Positions 1-11,433 of a stretch of 64,000 nt of DNA are shown piece by piece (position 1 is the stretch's first letter; every line of letters begins with the position of its first letter). The stretch comes from Engraulis encrasicolus. Its lineage: Eukaryota; Chordata; Actinopteri; Clupeiformes; Engraulidae. The translations under genes were made by a program, and so were the position numbers. The notes under the pieces were generated by a model. That model saw nothing but the letters and a program-made list of their open reading frames with translations. It had not been told where the DNA came from and ran no database searches. The DNA is taken from assembly GCF_034702125.1 (NCBI RefSeq), contig NC_085872.1, positions 31,633,376-31,697,375 on the forward strand. The letters are read 5' to 3'.

Positions 1-110
1 AGAGAGAGAGAGAGAGAGACCTTTATTCGAGATGCTGAAACACTGGCTAGGTACGCTGATATGCTGCTGGGCCCCTAGGCCGCCTTTTTTCATACCTCGT
101 GCAACTTTGC
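1..110. repeat. (GA)n run plus interspersed repeat, copy 1
   Basis: The window opens in a GA dinucleotide run. It is followed (about 20-100) by a segment that recurs at 7198-7285 in the same order: a GA tract, then 'gatgctgaaacactg', 'gggcccct' and a CT-rich 'ttttttcatac'. The shared flank means the microsatellite and adjoining sequence belong to one dispersed repeat. The family is not recognised. Confidence 0.6.
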
Positions 111-233
111 ATGCAGTGTATGCAGTGTATAAGGGACTGGATGGGTGTGGGTGTGCAGGGAGGTGCAGATACTCTGCATGTTGAAGGTACTGAGCAGGTG
201 AAAATGTGTAACAGGAGACAAGCGACTTACAAC

Positions 234-238
<5 letters not shown>

Positions 239-327
<89 letters not shown>

Positions 328-365
328 ACACACAACCCCTCCTCTCCTTCCTCACTCCCTATTGT

Positions 366-446
<81 letters not shown>

Positions 447-451
447 TGTGT
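239..451. repeat. (CT)n then (TG)n microsatellites
   Basis: A CT run covers about 239-327 and a TG run about 364-451, with a short unique spacer. Predicted proteins of repeated Ser-Leu, Cys-Val or His-Thr here are artefacts of the dinucleotide repeats. Confidence 0.95.
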
Positions 452-745
452 CTTCTTGTGTGTCCTCCCCCCATCTCCAAGCCCCACTTCCTTGCTCACG
501 CACACACATTGATTTTGAGAGATGAATGTGTGCACTTTCGCTTGAATGGAGGGCTGACAGGCATCAATGGCAAAGCAGGGTGGCATGCAGCGAATAGCTC
601 CCAGATGGACACCAGGGGCATCGTCAGCTGTGGCGTGTGAATGTGACCTCAAAGCCATACTGACAGAGAGAGAGAGCCAGAGCCACCCAGCTGCGCCACT
701 TAACAATCCAAATCTTTTCTCACCAACCATGCCGACAAGCCATAC

Positions 746-1033
746 CAGGGGCGTAGCAGCAGATTGTGGGCCCCATGTACAGACCTGCACTTCTGTATTT
801 TTAGAGAACCCTGTTGTTGGTTTGGTTTACATTCATGTACTTGATAATACATATAAATAGTTATATTACATAAATAAAATAAAAAATATGCAATTTTGAT
901 AGCTTTGTATTAAATAAAAATGAATCAAGATTATTTTCTGAAAAGGCACTTGGGGGGTTTTGCATCTGAACTCTTCATATATAGGGGGCCCTGGTGACTC
1001 AGCCACACTTTACCCCCCTGAGCGTCACCCCTG
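746..1033. mobile_element. Inverted-repeat element, family O copy 1, interrupted by a family C MITE
   Basis: The ends read CAGGGGCG on the left and CACCCCTG on the right, a short inverted terminal repeat. The internal 'gggccc' and 'gtgactcagccacactttac' segments recur in opposite orientation at 35753-36203. About 786-977 is a left-truncated copy of another element (complete copies at 9655-9899 and 21744-21981), so this is a nested insertion. No open frame is seen. No convincing target-site duplication is visible. Confidence 0.6.
786..977. mobile_element. MITE family C, copy 1, truncated at the left
   Basis: This matches the internal part and right terminal repeat of the copies at 9655-9899 (opposite orientation) and 21744-21981 (same orientation). 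The right end 'ttgcatctgaactcttca' is intact. The left terminal repeat is absent, so it is an old or deleted copy. It is AT-rich and non-coding. Confidence 0.7.
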
Positions 1034-1629
1034 CCAACAACCATCAGACATGGAGTGGCGACACATTGGCCAGCAGTGCTGAGTAGAGTAACATGACCTG
1101 GACTGTAAAATCAAAGGGGCAATATCCAAAGGATGCTAATAGCCTATGCCTTTGAAATGTTGTCATCTGTCCTATTGGCATCAAAGAGATGTAGTTCAAT
1201 TGCACTTGGTTAAAAGAATGTGGTACACACAAATATGTGGCGCTGGTTTGCAATTATGGCTAGTTACCGGGCAGACGTGACAGCAAGGCTAGACGTTGTA
1301 AAGGAAGCTGCACATTGCTGCACATTACTTCCATGGCTACTGTATGGCTACTGTATTGTGTATTCAGTATTACTGATATTGTGACGTGAGCACATGAACA
1401 ATTTCGAAATAAACAAACAGCTCCAAATAATAAAATATGACCATCCCGGCACCAGTCACATGGGGTTTACTGACAGTGATTGTTGATAGGAATTATTTTA
1501 TTGCAGATGCAATATCTGATAAGAATCTTGGTACTGACATATGGTACATTATATCTGCTGATTGAGTGTTGAGCAGATTATCTGTAAAGTGTCTTCATCT
1601 CTTCGCTACTGTCTCTTCTCTTCCATAGC

Positions 1630-1634
<5 letters not shown>
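1034..1634. other. Unassigned intergenic sequence
   Basis: I see no coding similarity, RNA gene or repeat structure here. Open frames are short and without family features. Confidence 0.5.

Positions 1635-1698
<64 letters not shown>
1635..1698. repeat. (CT)n microsatellite
   Basis: This is an uninterrupted CT dinucleotide run of about 64 bases. Confidence 0.95.
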
Positions 1699-1703
<5 letters not shown>

Positions 1704-1893
1704 TCTACTGTAACCCTGTTCACGTCTTCAACACATACGTGCTCTTCAAGATCCTATAGTGAAGTATAGCACTCTCCCTGTCTGCCTCCATTCTTATTAG
1801 TCTGTACAGTATGTGTGTATGCCTCCCACAACCTCTCTGCATCCTGCCAAAAGCTCACTGATACGGAGAGACAGACTGAATGATTCACCCACA

Positions 1894-2352
<459 letters not shown>

Positions 2353-2626
2353 GCAAACATGCACATGTGTACACAATGTGCACACTATACAGCCTGCAGC
2401 TTGTGCAGATGGTCTTGTGCTGCAAAGGCTTTACTGTGCTTCTAGTTCTTAGATGCAATCTCACCCATCTAATCTTGATCTCAGACAGATGACTGGCAGA
2501 AAAAGAAATGACCAATGATTACATCATTCAATACTGTATGTGCTGTTAGGTGTTTACTATTCAAGCTACACAGCATATGCCAAAGCTTCCTGTTTCATCA
2601 CTTGAGTCCACCAAGGGAGGTACACA

Positions 2627-2732
2627 GTAAATTCTGCAGTGTTCATTTAACACTTAGAGAGTTGATTTGACATCATTTGGACTTAAATGAACTCTTTAAG
2701 CGTTGAATTAACACCGCAACATTTACTGTGTA
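2627..2732. mobile_element. Palindromic MITE family A, copy 1
   Basis: This is a ~106-bp element whose halves are inverted copies: 'cacagtaaat' at the left, 'atttactgtg' at the right, and 'agagagtt' paired with 'aactcttt' inside. It is flanked by TA on both sides, as expected for a Tc1/mariner-type target duplication. A second copy lies at 10270-10374. It is non-coding. Confidence 0.7.
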
Positions 2733-2820
2733 GGTGCTGTCATGATAAAGGGAGATGAAAGCACATGTCTATGATTCCAATGAACCGTATGTATGCACTC
2801 TGTTTTAATCCTCATCTCTA

Positions 2821-3010
<190 letters not shown>

Positions 3011-3540
3011 CCATTTCTCACTGTCTCAAATGCATCCACATGCAGAAGGTACTTATAATGTCGGGCACTGGTCACAGGTCAGAAGGACAGTTTAGAATTC
3101 GCTCTGGGAGGCTTTTAACCAATGACGCAGAGTGATTGATTGATTTTCTACATTTTCTTTGAAGTGTTTTAAAATCCGTCTTTTCTCCCCATCTCTCATC
3201 TTCTCCCTGGGCAAGGCTGTTACAGTAATCCCACTGCAGATTGCTCACTCCCGCTCAGCTGCTCCGGCAGTAATTAAGTAATGGATGAATTAATCCTGTC
3301 AGATGCAGATCGTGGTGGTGGGCAGGCACAGAGAAACACACAACTGAATCAGTGATGACACATTTGAGGCACAGTCACCATCCTTTCACTTTATCCTATT
3401 TGCCATCCCTCTCTACTCCCCTCAACCCTCCTTAACAGTCTGCCTTTCAGCTTTCGGCAGACTAAATACAACACAGAAGAGAGAAGAACATTAAAAATGT
3501 GAATCAATGTTGCTTCTATTACCTTGTGTTTGACAATGTT

Positions 3541-3750
3541 GTCAGTGTTGCAACTGTACACTGCACCTTGAGGTCTTTTGTTTACTTTTTTGCTACTTTT
3601 TAATGCATTGTCCTCTTCTTTACTCTTTGAAGGACAATGCCATCAGTGTTGCAACTGTACACTGTGCCTTACCCTGTTCTTGTTTAAATTCCTCCTTGTA
3701 AGTCGCTTTGAACAAAGGTGTCTGCTAAATACTAATGTAATGTCATTGTT
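3541..3750. repeat. Local duplication ending in an L2-like LINE/SINE 3' tail
   Basis: A block with 'cagtgttgcaactgtacact' occurs at about 3542 and again about 102 bases downstream. The segment ends (about 3690-3745) in 'cttgtaagtcgctttgaa' and 'gtctgctaaatac', the characteristic tail of fish L2-type LINEs and the SINEs that share it. This is a 5'-truncated retroelement end with no coding part. Confidence 0.6.
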
Positions 3751-3982
3751 TTTGGATCATGGATGTCAATCGATGTCAATAGATGTCATACGTACATGGT
3801 GTTTGCTATTGTAGGCAGGCAATGGTATTGCACTCTTCATATTTCCATAATATCCTGTGTGGAGTGTGTTTTACGTAAGACAACCCATACAGGGGTTGCT
3901 TTGGTGGAAGAGGTGCAACAGTCTGGGCAGGCATCTCCAGTCAACACAATAGAGATTTGGTTATTGTATGGCTCAGTCACTG

Positions 3983-4218
3983 CATAGTTTCTCAATGTTT
4001 TTTGAACAAATGCCCCCTGGACCTCACCCTAAGCCTCCAAACGCCCCCTTAACCTCATCATAAGCCTACCAACACCCCCTTATATTAAAAACTTAAAATG
4101 GACTAATGCCCCCAATGGAAACTAAGCACCGCCCCCTCTCAACTGTATCCTTCTGAAGGCCCCCTAGCACTCCCCAACGCCCCCTCGGGTGCTGTATCGA
4201 CTCCGTTGAGAAACACTA
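3983..4218 (-). mobile_element. hAT-type non-autonomous element, family H copy 1 (reverse orientation)
   Basis: The ends are 'tagtttctcaa' and 'ttgagaaacacta'. The G/C-rich interior with repeated 'ccccct' blocks is the reverse complement of the element at 19524-19718; both share 'attagtccatttta' and 'cttatgatgaggt'. A clean 8-bp target duplication is not visible, so this looks like an old copy. Confidence 0.6.
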
Positions 4219-4778
4219 CCTTAGTTAGAGAAATTTTTGTAATCATCACCATCCTCCAGTTCCACCAGCACACCCCAACTTTCTGGATGGATGATAATGC
4301 TCCACCACGTCATCCTTAGATATATTTCTTCCAAAGGGGAAATCTACCAATGACCGGGATAGGATGAATAAAAAACCACGAGAGCAGGAAAGTTGTCATT
4401 TGAGAGAAAAAACGTGGAGGTATGTGTTAAAATGTTGGAAACGATGGATTTCCACCAGCCACAGATTTGTACATTCCAAACGTAATCCAGGAAAATCTTA
4501 AAGCAGGGAGGATTGAGTCTTGGCATGTTATGTAAAAGTCTTGAGCTTGGATAAAGACTTTGAAATCAAGTTAAGAAGGAGGGCAATATTCCCTTGACCC
4601 TTCTGAAGAAAGATTGTGGAGTTGTTTCAACAATTGGACCAAGGCAAATACCAAGACAGCTGGGCTGAGTTACAAATAAGACACTGAAGATCACCCATAA
4701 TATTTCAGGACAGTAAAGCCCCAAGGCATCTTACAGCCTCAGGGTGTAAATGTAGAGACTCATGAGGTATTCACAAGT

Positions 4779-4997
4779 TTAACCCCTTAGCGCAGAGCCC
4801 ATGTTATAACCTTACTGTCACCTTTAACCCCTTAGCGCAGAGCCCACGTTATAACCTTACTGTCACCTTTAACACCTTAGCGCAGAGCCTATGTCATAAC
4901 CTTACTGTCACCGTTAGCCCCTTAGCGCAGAGCCCATGTCATGACCTTACTGTCACCTTTAGCACCTTAGCGCAGAGCCTATGTTATAAACTGTCAC
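4779..4997. repeat. 46-bp minisatellite, about five units
   Basis: Each unit carries 'ccttagcgcagagcc' followed by 'cataaccttactgtcacc' or a near variant. The last unit is shortened. Units differ at a few positions. Degenerate relatives of the flank recur at 5010-5130 and 5240-5350 ('ttttcagcaaa', 'cccgcc'), which suggests an older larger duplication. Confidence 0.85.
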
Positions 4998-4999
4998 CA

Positions 5000-6750
5000 A
5001 AATTGTAATGGCTATGTCTTAATCTGTTATTTAAGGCTCTATGTACTGTCATAGCAATGCTGTTATGATGCAGCAGAGTATTTTCAGCAAATAGTGAATA
5101 GGCCCGCCGGCAACCCCATCTGCCGTTTCAATAGGTGCAGCAGTCTCAAGACGAGCCTCGGACACGTGTGGTCATCACTGAAACAGAAAGCAAAAAGGAG
5201 TTTGACACACTTTTATTTGCCAAAACGGTAATACTGTAGTCTTCTGTCTTCTGTTACGTAAGACTCTCTGCATTGTCATAGTCCCTGCATTGTTGTTCTG
5301 GTGTTATTTTCAGCAAAGAGTGAAGACCCGCCAGTGCCCATACGCAGTAAGAGGCTAATGGAAAATCCTCAGACAAATTGTTACATTTCATATTTACTTC
5401 CAATCACTTCAAAAACTGCACTGACTTCATAATGTCTCAGTCATGCTACTCAAAGCCCATGGATCCAGCAAGGTATCCAAAAGGTCACTCATGGACAGCA
5501 TCATTTTCTTGATAAACCACAACGCCAATAGACATGTAAAGTGTATGTAAAGCAATTGACAAATGAAGCTGACTCGACTTGACCACAGATTTGGCCACAG
5601 AAATGTTTCATGTTGATGGGGAATAGCTTAGAGGCAGCAATGGATGGCCATTAGGTTGTGGCCTTGTTTCTATTGGCCCGGAAGGGATGGTGGTGGCGGA
5701 TACGCAATCTGCTTCTTAATGGGTCATGGTCTTGTAAGAGGGTTGCAACTGCTCAGTAGAGAACAATACGCTTTACCAAATCCATCTTTAAACACTTTAT
5801 CCTAAAGTATTTATTTCACAAGACACAATACAGAACTGCCACACAAATCCAGGATTTAATCTCCCTTAGAACTAAACATTTTGTAGCCTGAGGTGACATT
5901 TTATTGGCTTTCAGTATAGGCTACTTCAAGTACAATTATGCTCATACATAAGAACTGTGCAACTGCTAAAATGTACAGTAGGCTAGTACTTTAGTAGTAG
6001 TCGTCACTTCGTAGGTTACATCATAGTACATCCTGGTGGTAACTCTGCTATTCAATTATTTTTATTTTCTAGCTCGATTGCTAATTTATGCCCATACATA
6101 CAAGAACGTACGTTGGCTCAAGAATAAAATGTGTCTGGAAACAATCAGTGCATATTCCCAGGAGTGATTTTGGTTCTGCACAAATGCATAAATTCAAGCA
6201 AACTTTTAGTCATGAGACAAATAAAAAATATGAGAACAAGAAATAAGATGAAATAAGAATATCAGAGGTCTTAATGTTGTCTTCATGAAATATTGAATAC
6301 CTATATTTCACCTGATCTTACTAAGTAGGCCTACTACTATTGCCACATAACTTCAGCAACCTGATCAGAGATAATATGGGACAAATTAGTTCGAAATTAT
6401 CTGATCTGATTTATAATAAAAAAATAAATTAGCCTACATAATGACAACTCAATTAATCACTCCTGCATAGCGTCCTGTTGCTTTGCACTTCCTGAATGGC
6501 ACAAAATGGATGTAAACTAATCAGCTTTGAGAAATAAGACCCTGTTCGTGCCATACACTGCAGTGACTACTGTGCTAAGTCTAGAATACCATAACAGAGC
6601 TTACAGACGCGTGAGTGAGAGGCTGCTCCCTTCGCACTGTGCACTCAGCCCATTGTGTGCTGAGCTGGTCTGCTGATACCAGTGCAGTATTGATGTCCTG
6701 TGCCCCCTTTCTTCACAGAGAGGCCTGAGTCAGCATTCCTCATCCAATGA
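5000..6750. other. Gene-free intergenic stretch
   Basis: Apart from two diverged related blocks (5010-5130 and 5240-5350), I see no genes, RNA genes or well-defined repeats. The sequence is AT-rich with many short 'aggcct' motifs, which are frequent throughout this genome segment. Confidence 0.5.
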
Positions 6751-6753
6751 CCC

Positions 6754-6780
6754 CCCCACACACACACACACACACACACA
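6754..6780. repeat. Short (CA)n microsatellite
   Basis: A C-run is followed by about 13 CA units. Confidence 0.85.
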
Positions 6781-7109
6781 CCATACTCTAGAACAGCCTA
6801 CCTACCTCTTTTACCAATGGCTATTGTTTAAAAAAAGAAAAACACGGAATGAAGTGGTCTTGTTTTCAATTGGCTTTTGTATAATGATACACAGTACTGT
6901 CCTGCATGCTGTCCTGTAGTTTATACAGTATTAGCATATTCTATACCGGTAGGCCTATATTCAAAATTCTCTCAGCACCTGCACATCTTTTGCAAAGAGC
7001 GTTGTGTGACCATTGAAACAGTCATGAGTTTGAATTTCCTATATTGACAAAAAGAAAGAAGGAAAGAAATACATGATACATTTACCTTTAAACATTGTCA
7101 TCAGCTTGG

Positions 7110-7112
<3 letters not shown>

Positions 7113-7189
<77 letters not shown>

Positions 7190-7290
7190 AGAGAGAGAGC
7201 GTTACACTGGAGATGCTGAAACACTGACTCAATATGCTGTTATGTTGCATGGGCCCCTGCCCCCTTTTTTCATACTTCTTCCCCAGCTTA
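7113..7290. repeat. (GA)n plus interspersed repeat, copy 2
   Basis: A GA run (about 7113-7187) is followed by the same downstream block seen at the window's left edge ('gatgctgaaacactg', 'atgggcccct', 'ttttttcatac'). Confidence 0.7.
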
Positions 7291-7343
7291 CCCTCCTTTG
7301 TCTACCTTTCTCTTCCCGTCTGTTCACCTATATCTCTTTAAGA

Positions 7344-7654
7344 CAGTGTTTCTCAAACTTTTTATGACCGAGGACCACTTTGTCCCCCCAAATATGTTCA
7401 GGGACCGGCTGTCAACTGAATTGACAGTTGATGGGTGCTAATTTGACACTGCTACAAACTTGTAATTTCGACGCAGATCACCTACTTTTTTATCCACATT
7501 CACAAGCCTGTCTTATTGCAGTGAAAATGCTATGTTTAGTTACAAATATAGCATACTGCTAGCTTGTCATGGTAAAATAGAAATCCCCTCGCGAACCACC
7601 TGAGCTCTGTCAAGGACCACTAGTGGTACCCGGACCACACTTTGAGAATCACTG
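7344..7654. mobile_element. hAT-type MITE with perfect 8-bp target duplication
   Basis: The element starts CAGTGTTTCTCAAAC and ends GTTTGAGAATCACTG-like ('tttgagaatcactg'), the terminal-repeat style of hAT/Charlie elements. CTTTAAGA occurs immediately before (7336-7343) and after (7655-7662), a perfect 8-bp target-site duplication. At 311 bp it has no transposase. Confidence 0.9.
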
Positions 7655-7662
7655 CTTTAAGA

Positions 7663-8590
7663 TAGCCTGCTTTATACATTCACAGCTCAATATTTTCCTC
7701 AGCCACTCACTCATGCCATGCCATGAACATTAATGACAATGCTTGGTCTTATGTAACTGTGGGGTTTTTCTTCATTAATGTCAGACAAGCACTTTTGGTC
7801 CGGTGAGTTCTCTGCAGATTTTATTTGGCTGCTCCCGATATGGGAACATGGAACATCCTAGCGAGAAACACCATTCTCGCTGATCTTAGGTAGGATGCAC
7901 ACTGGCCTGTGTCATCCCAAGGCCTTTATACTCTTGGCCCACTCAACCCAGATGCTTTACAGATGCAAATTAGCTTGACCCCCCTTAGCTGACAGACAGG
8001 CCTTACACTCAGGCACAGACTAGCCTTAACACAACTGGAACTCTATAGATACAGTCACAGACATATACATATAGTCATATACACATATCTCAATATTCCT
8101 GCATAGACCTGTACATATAATAATCTGCATATGAATCATATGAGAATAAAAATTAACCACATAACTATTTAAGGACAAACATTTAAAATATGACACTCCT
8201 ATACGGCAATGTACTGTATGTGACCATTTTACAACTCTCAACGTAGCTAAATCTAATTCTCAACATTGACTCAATTGACAATGAACCAATTCACTATTTG
8301 CAAAGCAGTACACACAATTCTCTACCTAACACACAAAAGTCAAAGGGAATGGGGATCAATGGGAATTGAACTAGAGCATGCATTTGAGATGAGATATTAA
8401 GAGATTTTAAAAATTGTGTGTCATTTCTCAAGTCAGAATCTGTTTCACATTTTATGTGAGCTAATTGAATTTGTGTGAAGAGTTAAATAAATAAATAAAT
8501 AAATAAAAACACTACAAATGTGAAAATGTTTGTGACAATGGTGCTCAAACATGACTATGATACCCTGGCTATGATACCCTGAAAACACAT
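7663..8590. other. Gene-free intergenic stretch
   Basis: No convincing coding region or repeat family is recognised. A short 'aaataaat' run lies near 8487-8507. Confidence 0.5.
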
Positions 8591-8780
8591 TACATTACAT
8601 TATATTCAGAATTGACCGTTTTGTTTTGCTGTTTTATCCAAAACAACTTACAGATATTGGGTGGTTACAGTCCCTGGGGATAGGTGCCTGGACTGAGCAA
8701 TGGATGGGTAAAGGTGAGCATTACACCTGCAACCCTGTGACCTACAGTCCAACTCCCTATTAGGCCTATACATTTTGCAT
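8590..8780 (-). repeat. Probable L2/SINE-type tail, reverse orientation
   Basis: An 'acattacattacatta' start is followed by 'tgttttatccaaaacaactt', resembling the reverse complement of the common fish L2/SINE 3' end. Only the tail region is recognisable. Confidence 0.45.
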
Positions 8781-8967
8781 GTTCGCACCATGTTTTAGTG
8801 AGAGGCCATCTGATTACGTAAAGGTCCTTCATTAACACAAGTACAGTCTGTAAGTCCTGAAAAACTGTACACAGCAGAAATGTTGCACTATTTCCCTGAA
8901 AACAAACACTAATGTTGCCATAACTTGCTAAGACGTTTCCCCATCTTCTATCACCATTCAGTCTTGA

Positions 8968-9207
8968 AGCAGAGATTCTTTAAGTATATAGAGATATGCC
9001 AACATAATAGGTTTCTATGGGCACCTAACGTGACCAGGTTCCAGTCTGCCTAAAGGAGCGTGTCATAATACTCCTAGAATGAATAGAACAGTCCTTAGGT
9101 CTGCTTAGGTCTGCCTAAAGGGGGATTTCCCCCCCCCTCCCCCTTGCAACAATAGAACCCGGAAACAATGGGCAAATGGAACCTCTCTCTCTCTACTCTC
9201 TCTGCTT
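8968..9207. repeat. Dispersed repeat family B, copy 1
   Basis: About 200 bp containing 'gagatatgccaacataatag', 'gggcacctaacg' and 'cagtccttaggtctgc', ending in a CT-rich 'ctctctctactctctctg'. It is nearly the same as 22911-23112 in cyp4v intron 4. No terminal inverted repeats were found; class unknown. Confidence 0.7.
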
Positions 9208-9654
9208 GAAGTGTCATTCATGGACCACAAACATGGGCTTTTCATTTGGCATGGAAGTGTATGATCCGAGTTATTCTGTTATTTCCAGAAAACACTTGCC
9301 GAGAGTTCCCCCACCTCAGGCTCAAGGGATATTGTCGGAAGTGTGGCACCCCCAATGCATACTTTAGGTGTACTTTTCAGTTTCGTATTGTGTCACCTGT
9401 GCCTTGGTAATGACTAAAGCTATGTGGTGAATCCAAATGTGTTTTAGTAAAAATAATGGTGAATTATTGACTTTTCCCCCTTTTTTATTAAACCAACACA
9501 TTTTACATGATAAGGTGGCTCAATTTAGCTGAAACTGCTCATTCAAAAATGTTGCCATAGCGAAGGTTTGAAGACTTGTGGGGCCTAAATAATTATGTTT
9601 TATAATATAATTCCAACATAAAATTGTGAAATGTAGTAGGCCTAGTTTTATATA

Positions 9655-9899
9655 TGAAGAGTTCAGATGCAAAGTTGCAAACCCCCTAAGTGCCTTTTTA
9701 GAAAATAATCTTAATTCATTTTTATTTAATACAAAGCTATCAAAATTGCATATTTTTTCATTTTATTTATGTAATATAACTATTTATATGTATTATCAAG
9801 TACATGAATGTAAACCAAACCAACAAAGGGGTTCTCTAAAAATATAGATGTGCAGGTCTTCAGAAATGGAGTTAGGGGGTTTCGCATCTGAACTCTTCA
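9655..9899. mobile_element. MITE family C, copy 2 (complete)
   Basis: The ends 'tgaagagttcagatgc' and 'gcatctgaactcttca' are exact inverted repeats, and 'ccccctaa' near the left pairs with 'ttaggggg' near the right. TATA borders both sides and may be the target duplication. The AT-rich, non-coding interior is the reverse complement of the copy at 21744-21981. Confidence 0.85.
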
Positions 9900-10269
9900 T
9901 ATATTGATTAACTATATATATTATATACTTTGAAAATGCATAGATGCAATTTGTGTAATGTATGAAAACACCAATGGGTGTCGTATATCCAATGAAATAT
10001 ACATAAAAAGCCAATCATTTTTATTTACTGTCCTACTCCCCCCTCTACTGGATATTATGCACAACTGCAGCATCCATTTTCTTGGTAAGGGACAATGCAC
10101 AGAGATAATGCAGAGAATGTGGTTAACTTACACCAATAAGGAGGGAAACGCTCACTACATGTTGTGAAATATGTGAAAAAATGTATAACAGGTTTTCACA
10201 TATATATATATGAAACTACTTGTGTAATTACGTACAATTAGGCCTATGTAGGCCAACACAGCCTTTCCT

Positions 10270-10374
10270 CACAGTAAATGTTGTGGTGTTAATTCAACAC
10301 TTAAAGAGTTCATTTAAGTCCAAATGATGCCAAATCAACTCTTTAAGTGTTGAATGAGCACTGCAGCATTTGCT
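10270..10374. mobile_element. Palindromic MITE family A, copy 2
   Basis: This shares the internal 'gagttcatttaagtccaaat' core with copy 1 at 2627-2732, in inverted orientation. The ends 'cacagtaaatg' and 'catttgctgtg' are inverted repeats. It is non-coding. Confidence 0.7.
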
Positions 10375-10693
10375 GTGCTGGTTGCTTTGAAATAGGCTAT
10401 GCACCTTTGTCACTGGGAAAAACAACTGGCAAGGGCCCCTTGCCTTTTGCAGACCTAGAAAGTCAGTTCTACCGAAATAGGCTAGTGCTTATCGTGCATT
10501 CATGGTTTTACTTCCAAGGGAAGTGAAACTGATCTTCGTCTGTGAGGTCCTATTATTAAGGAAACGGCCTTTATATTGAACTGAGACGTTTTCACTTCCC
10601 ATTTGTTTTTAACAGGAAAAGTCACATTAACAGATCTGTTTCATCATATTACCTAGCAGTGTACTAATGTATAGATCTATCTAATGCATAAAG

Positions 10694-11205
10694 TAGGGGA
10701 GACCGGGGCTAGTTGGCACACTTATCAGTTTGAGTGTCATATCTTTGTTATACATTGCTTCAAACTAAGATATTGTAATAGGTTTACATCTCATCTAAAT
10801 TGCACATTTGGTTGATAATTCATTGTGTCCATCAATATGTGATTAAAGAGCTGTTGTGAATTTGTGCCAACTTGCCCCCATTTAGAGCTAGATAACCTAC
10901 AGTATCTATCACACAGAATATTTATATGGCTCTATTCCTTAGCCTACTTTTAGCTTTTTACAACTAATTTAGTGGAAGGTCGATGGAAGTTTAGTGGAAG
11001 GCCTATTCTTAGTTTAGACATCACAAAATAAAAAAAGTTTCACTCACTCTAAGATTTTATAACCTTGATTACTCTGAATTAGTTGGATTAACTCTATTCA
11101 AGATGGGCATCATTTTACAGTGGGTTTTTTGAAGTGACCTGTAATGACCCAGAAAATGAGCATGTGCCAACCTACCCCTGTGCCAACTAGCCCCGGTCTC
11201 CCCTA
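10694..11205. mobile_element. TIR element with perfect 27-bp ends just upstream of tlr3
   Basis: The first 27 bases (10694-10720, containing 'gggagaccggggctagttgg') recur as an exact reverse complement at 11179-11205. The outermost bases are TA on each side, so the element proper is probably 10696-11203 with a TA target duplication, Tc1/mariner-like. It is about 510 bp with no transposase frame. Its right end is about 60 bp from the ISRE of tlr3, so it forms the distal edge of that promoter. Confidence 0.85.
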
Positions 11206-11252
11206 GCGTTGGTTCAGGACATTGCAAACGCACTGGTCCGCTTGAACCAGTC

Positions 11253-11258
11253 CCGCCC
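11253..11258. promoter_or_regulatory. GC box candidate upstream of tlr3
   Basis: CCGCCC lies 9 bp before the ISRE and about 175 bp before the tlr3 start codon. It fits an Sp/KLF site, but the motif is short. Confidence 0.35.
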
Positions 11259-11266
11259 ACAGTTCT

Positions 11267-11278
11267 AGTTTCGTTTTC
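11267..11278 (+). promoter_or_regulatory. Interferon-stimulated response element (ISRE) of tlr3
   Basis: AGTTTCGTTTTC matches the ISRE consensus AGTTTCNNTTTC exactly; its reverse complement reads GAAAACGAAACT. It lies 156 bp upstream of the tlr3 ATG. IRF/STAT complexes bind this motif, and mammalian TLR3 is interferon-inducible through an ISRE. A TLR3 promoter use here is an inference from position. Confidence 0.7.
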
Positions 11279-11433
11279 TGTGAAGTAGACAGGTGACCTG
11301 CATGAGTCATTTCGTTATTATTATCAGGTTTTCCCTGATCTACGTCTTACAAGGCAATAGTTACCAGCGCCATGCGAGTATTTTAGATGTACTGGGATAG
11401 AATTTTGGAAGAATTAGGCATTGCCGTAGAAGA

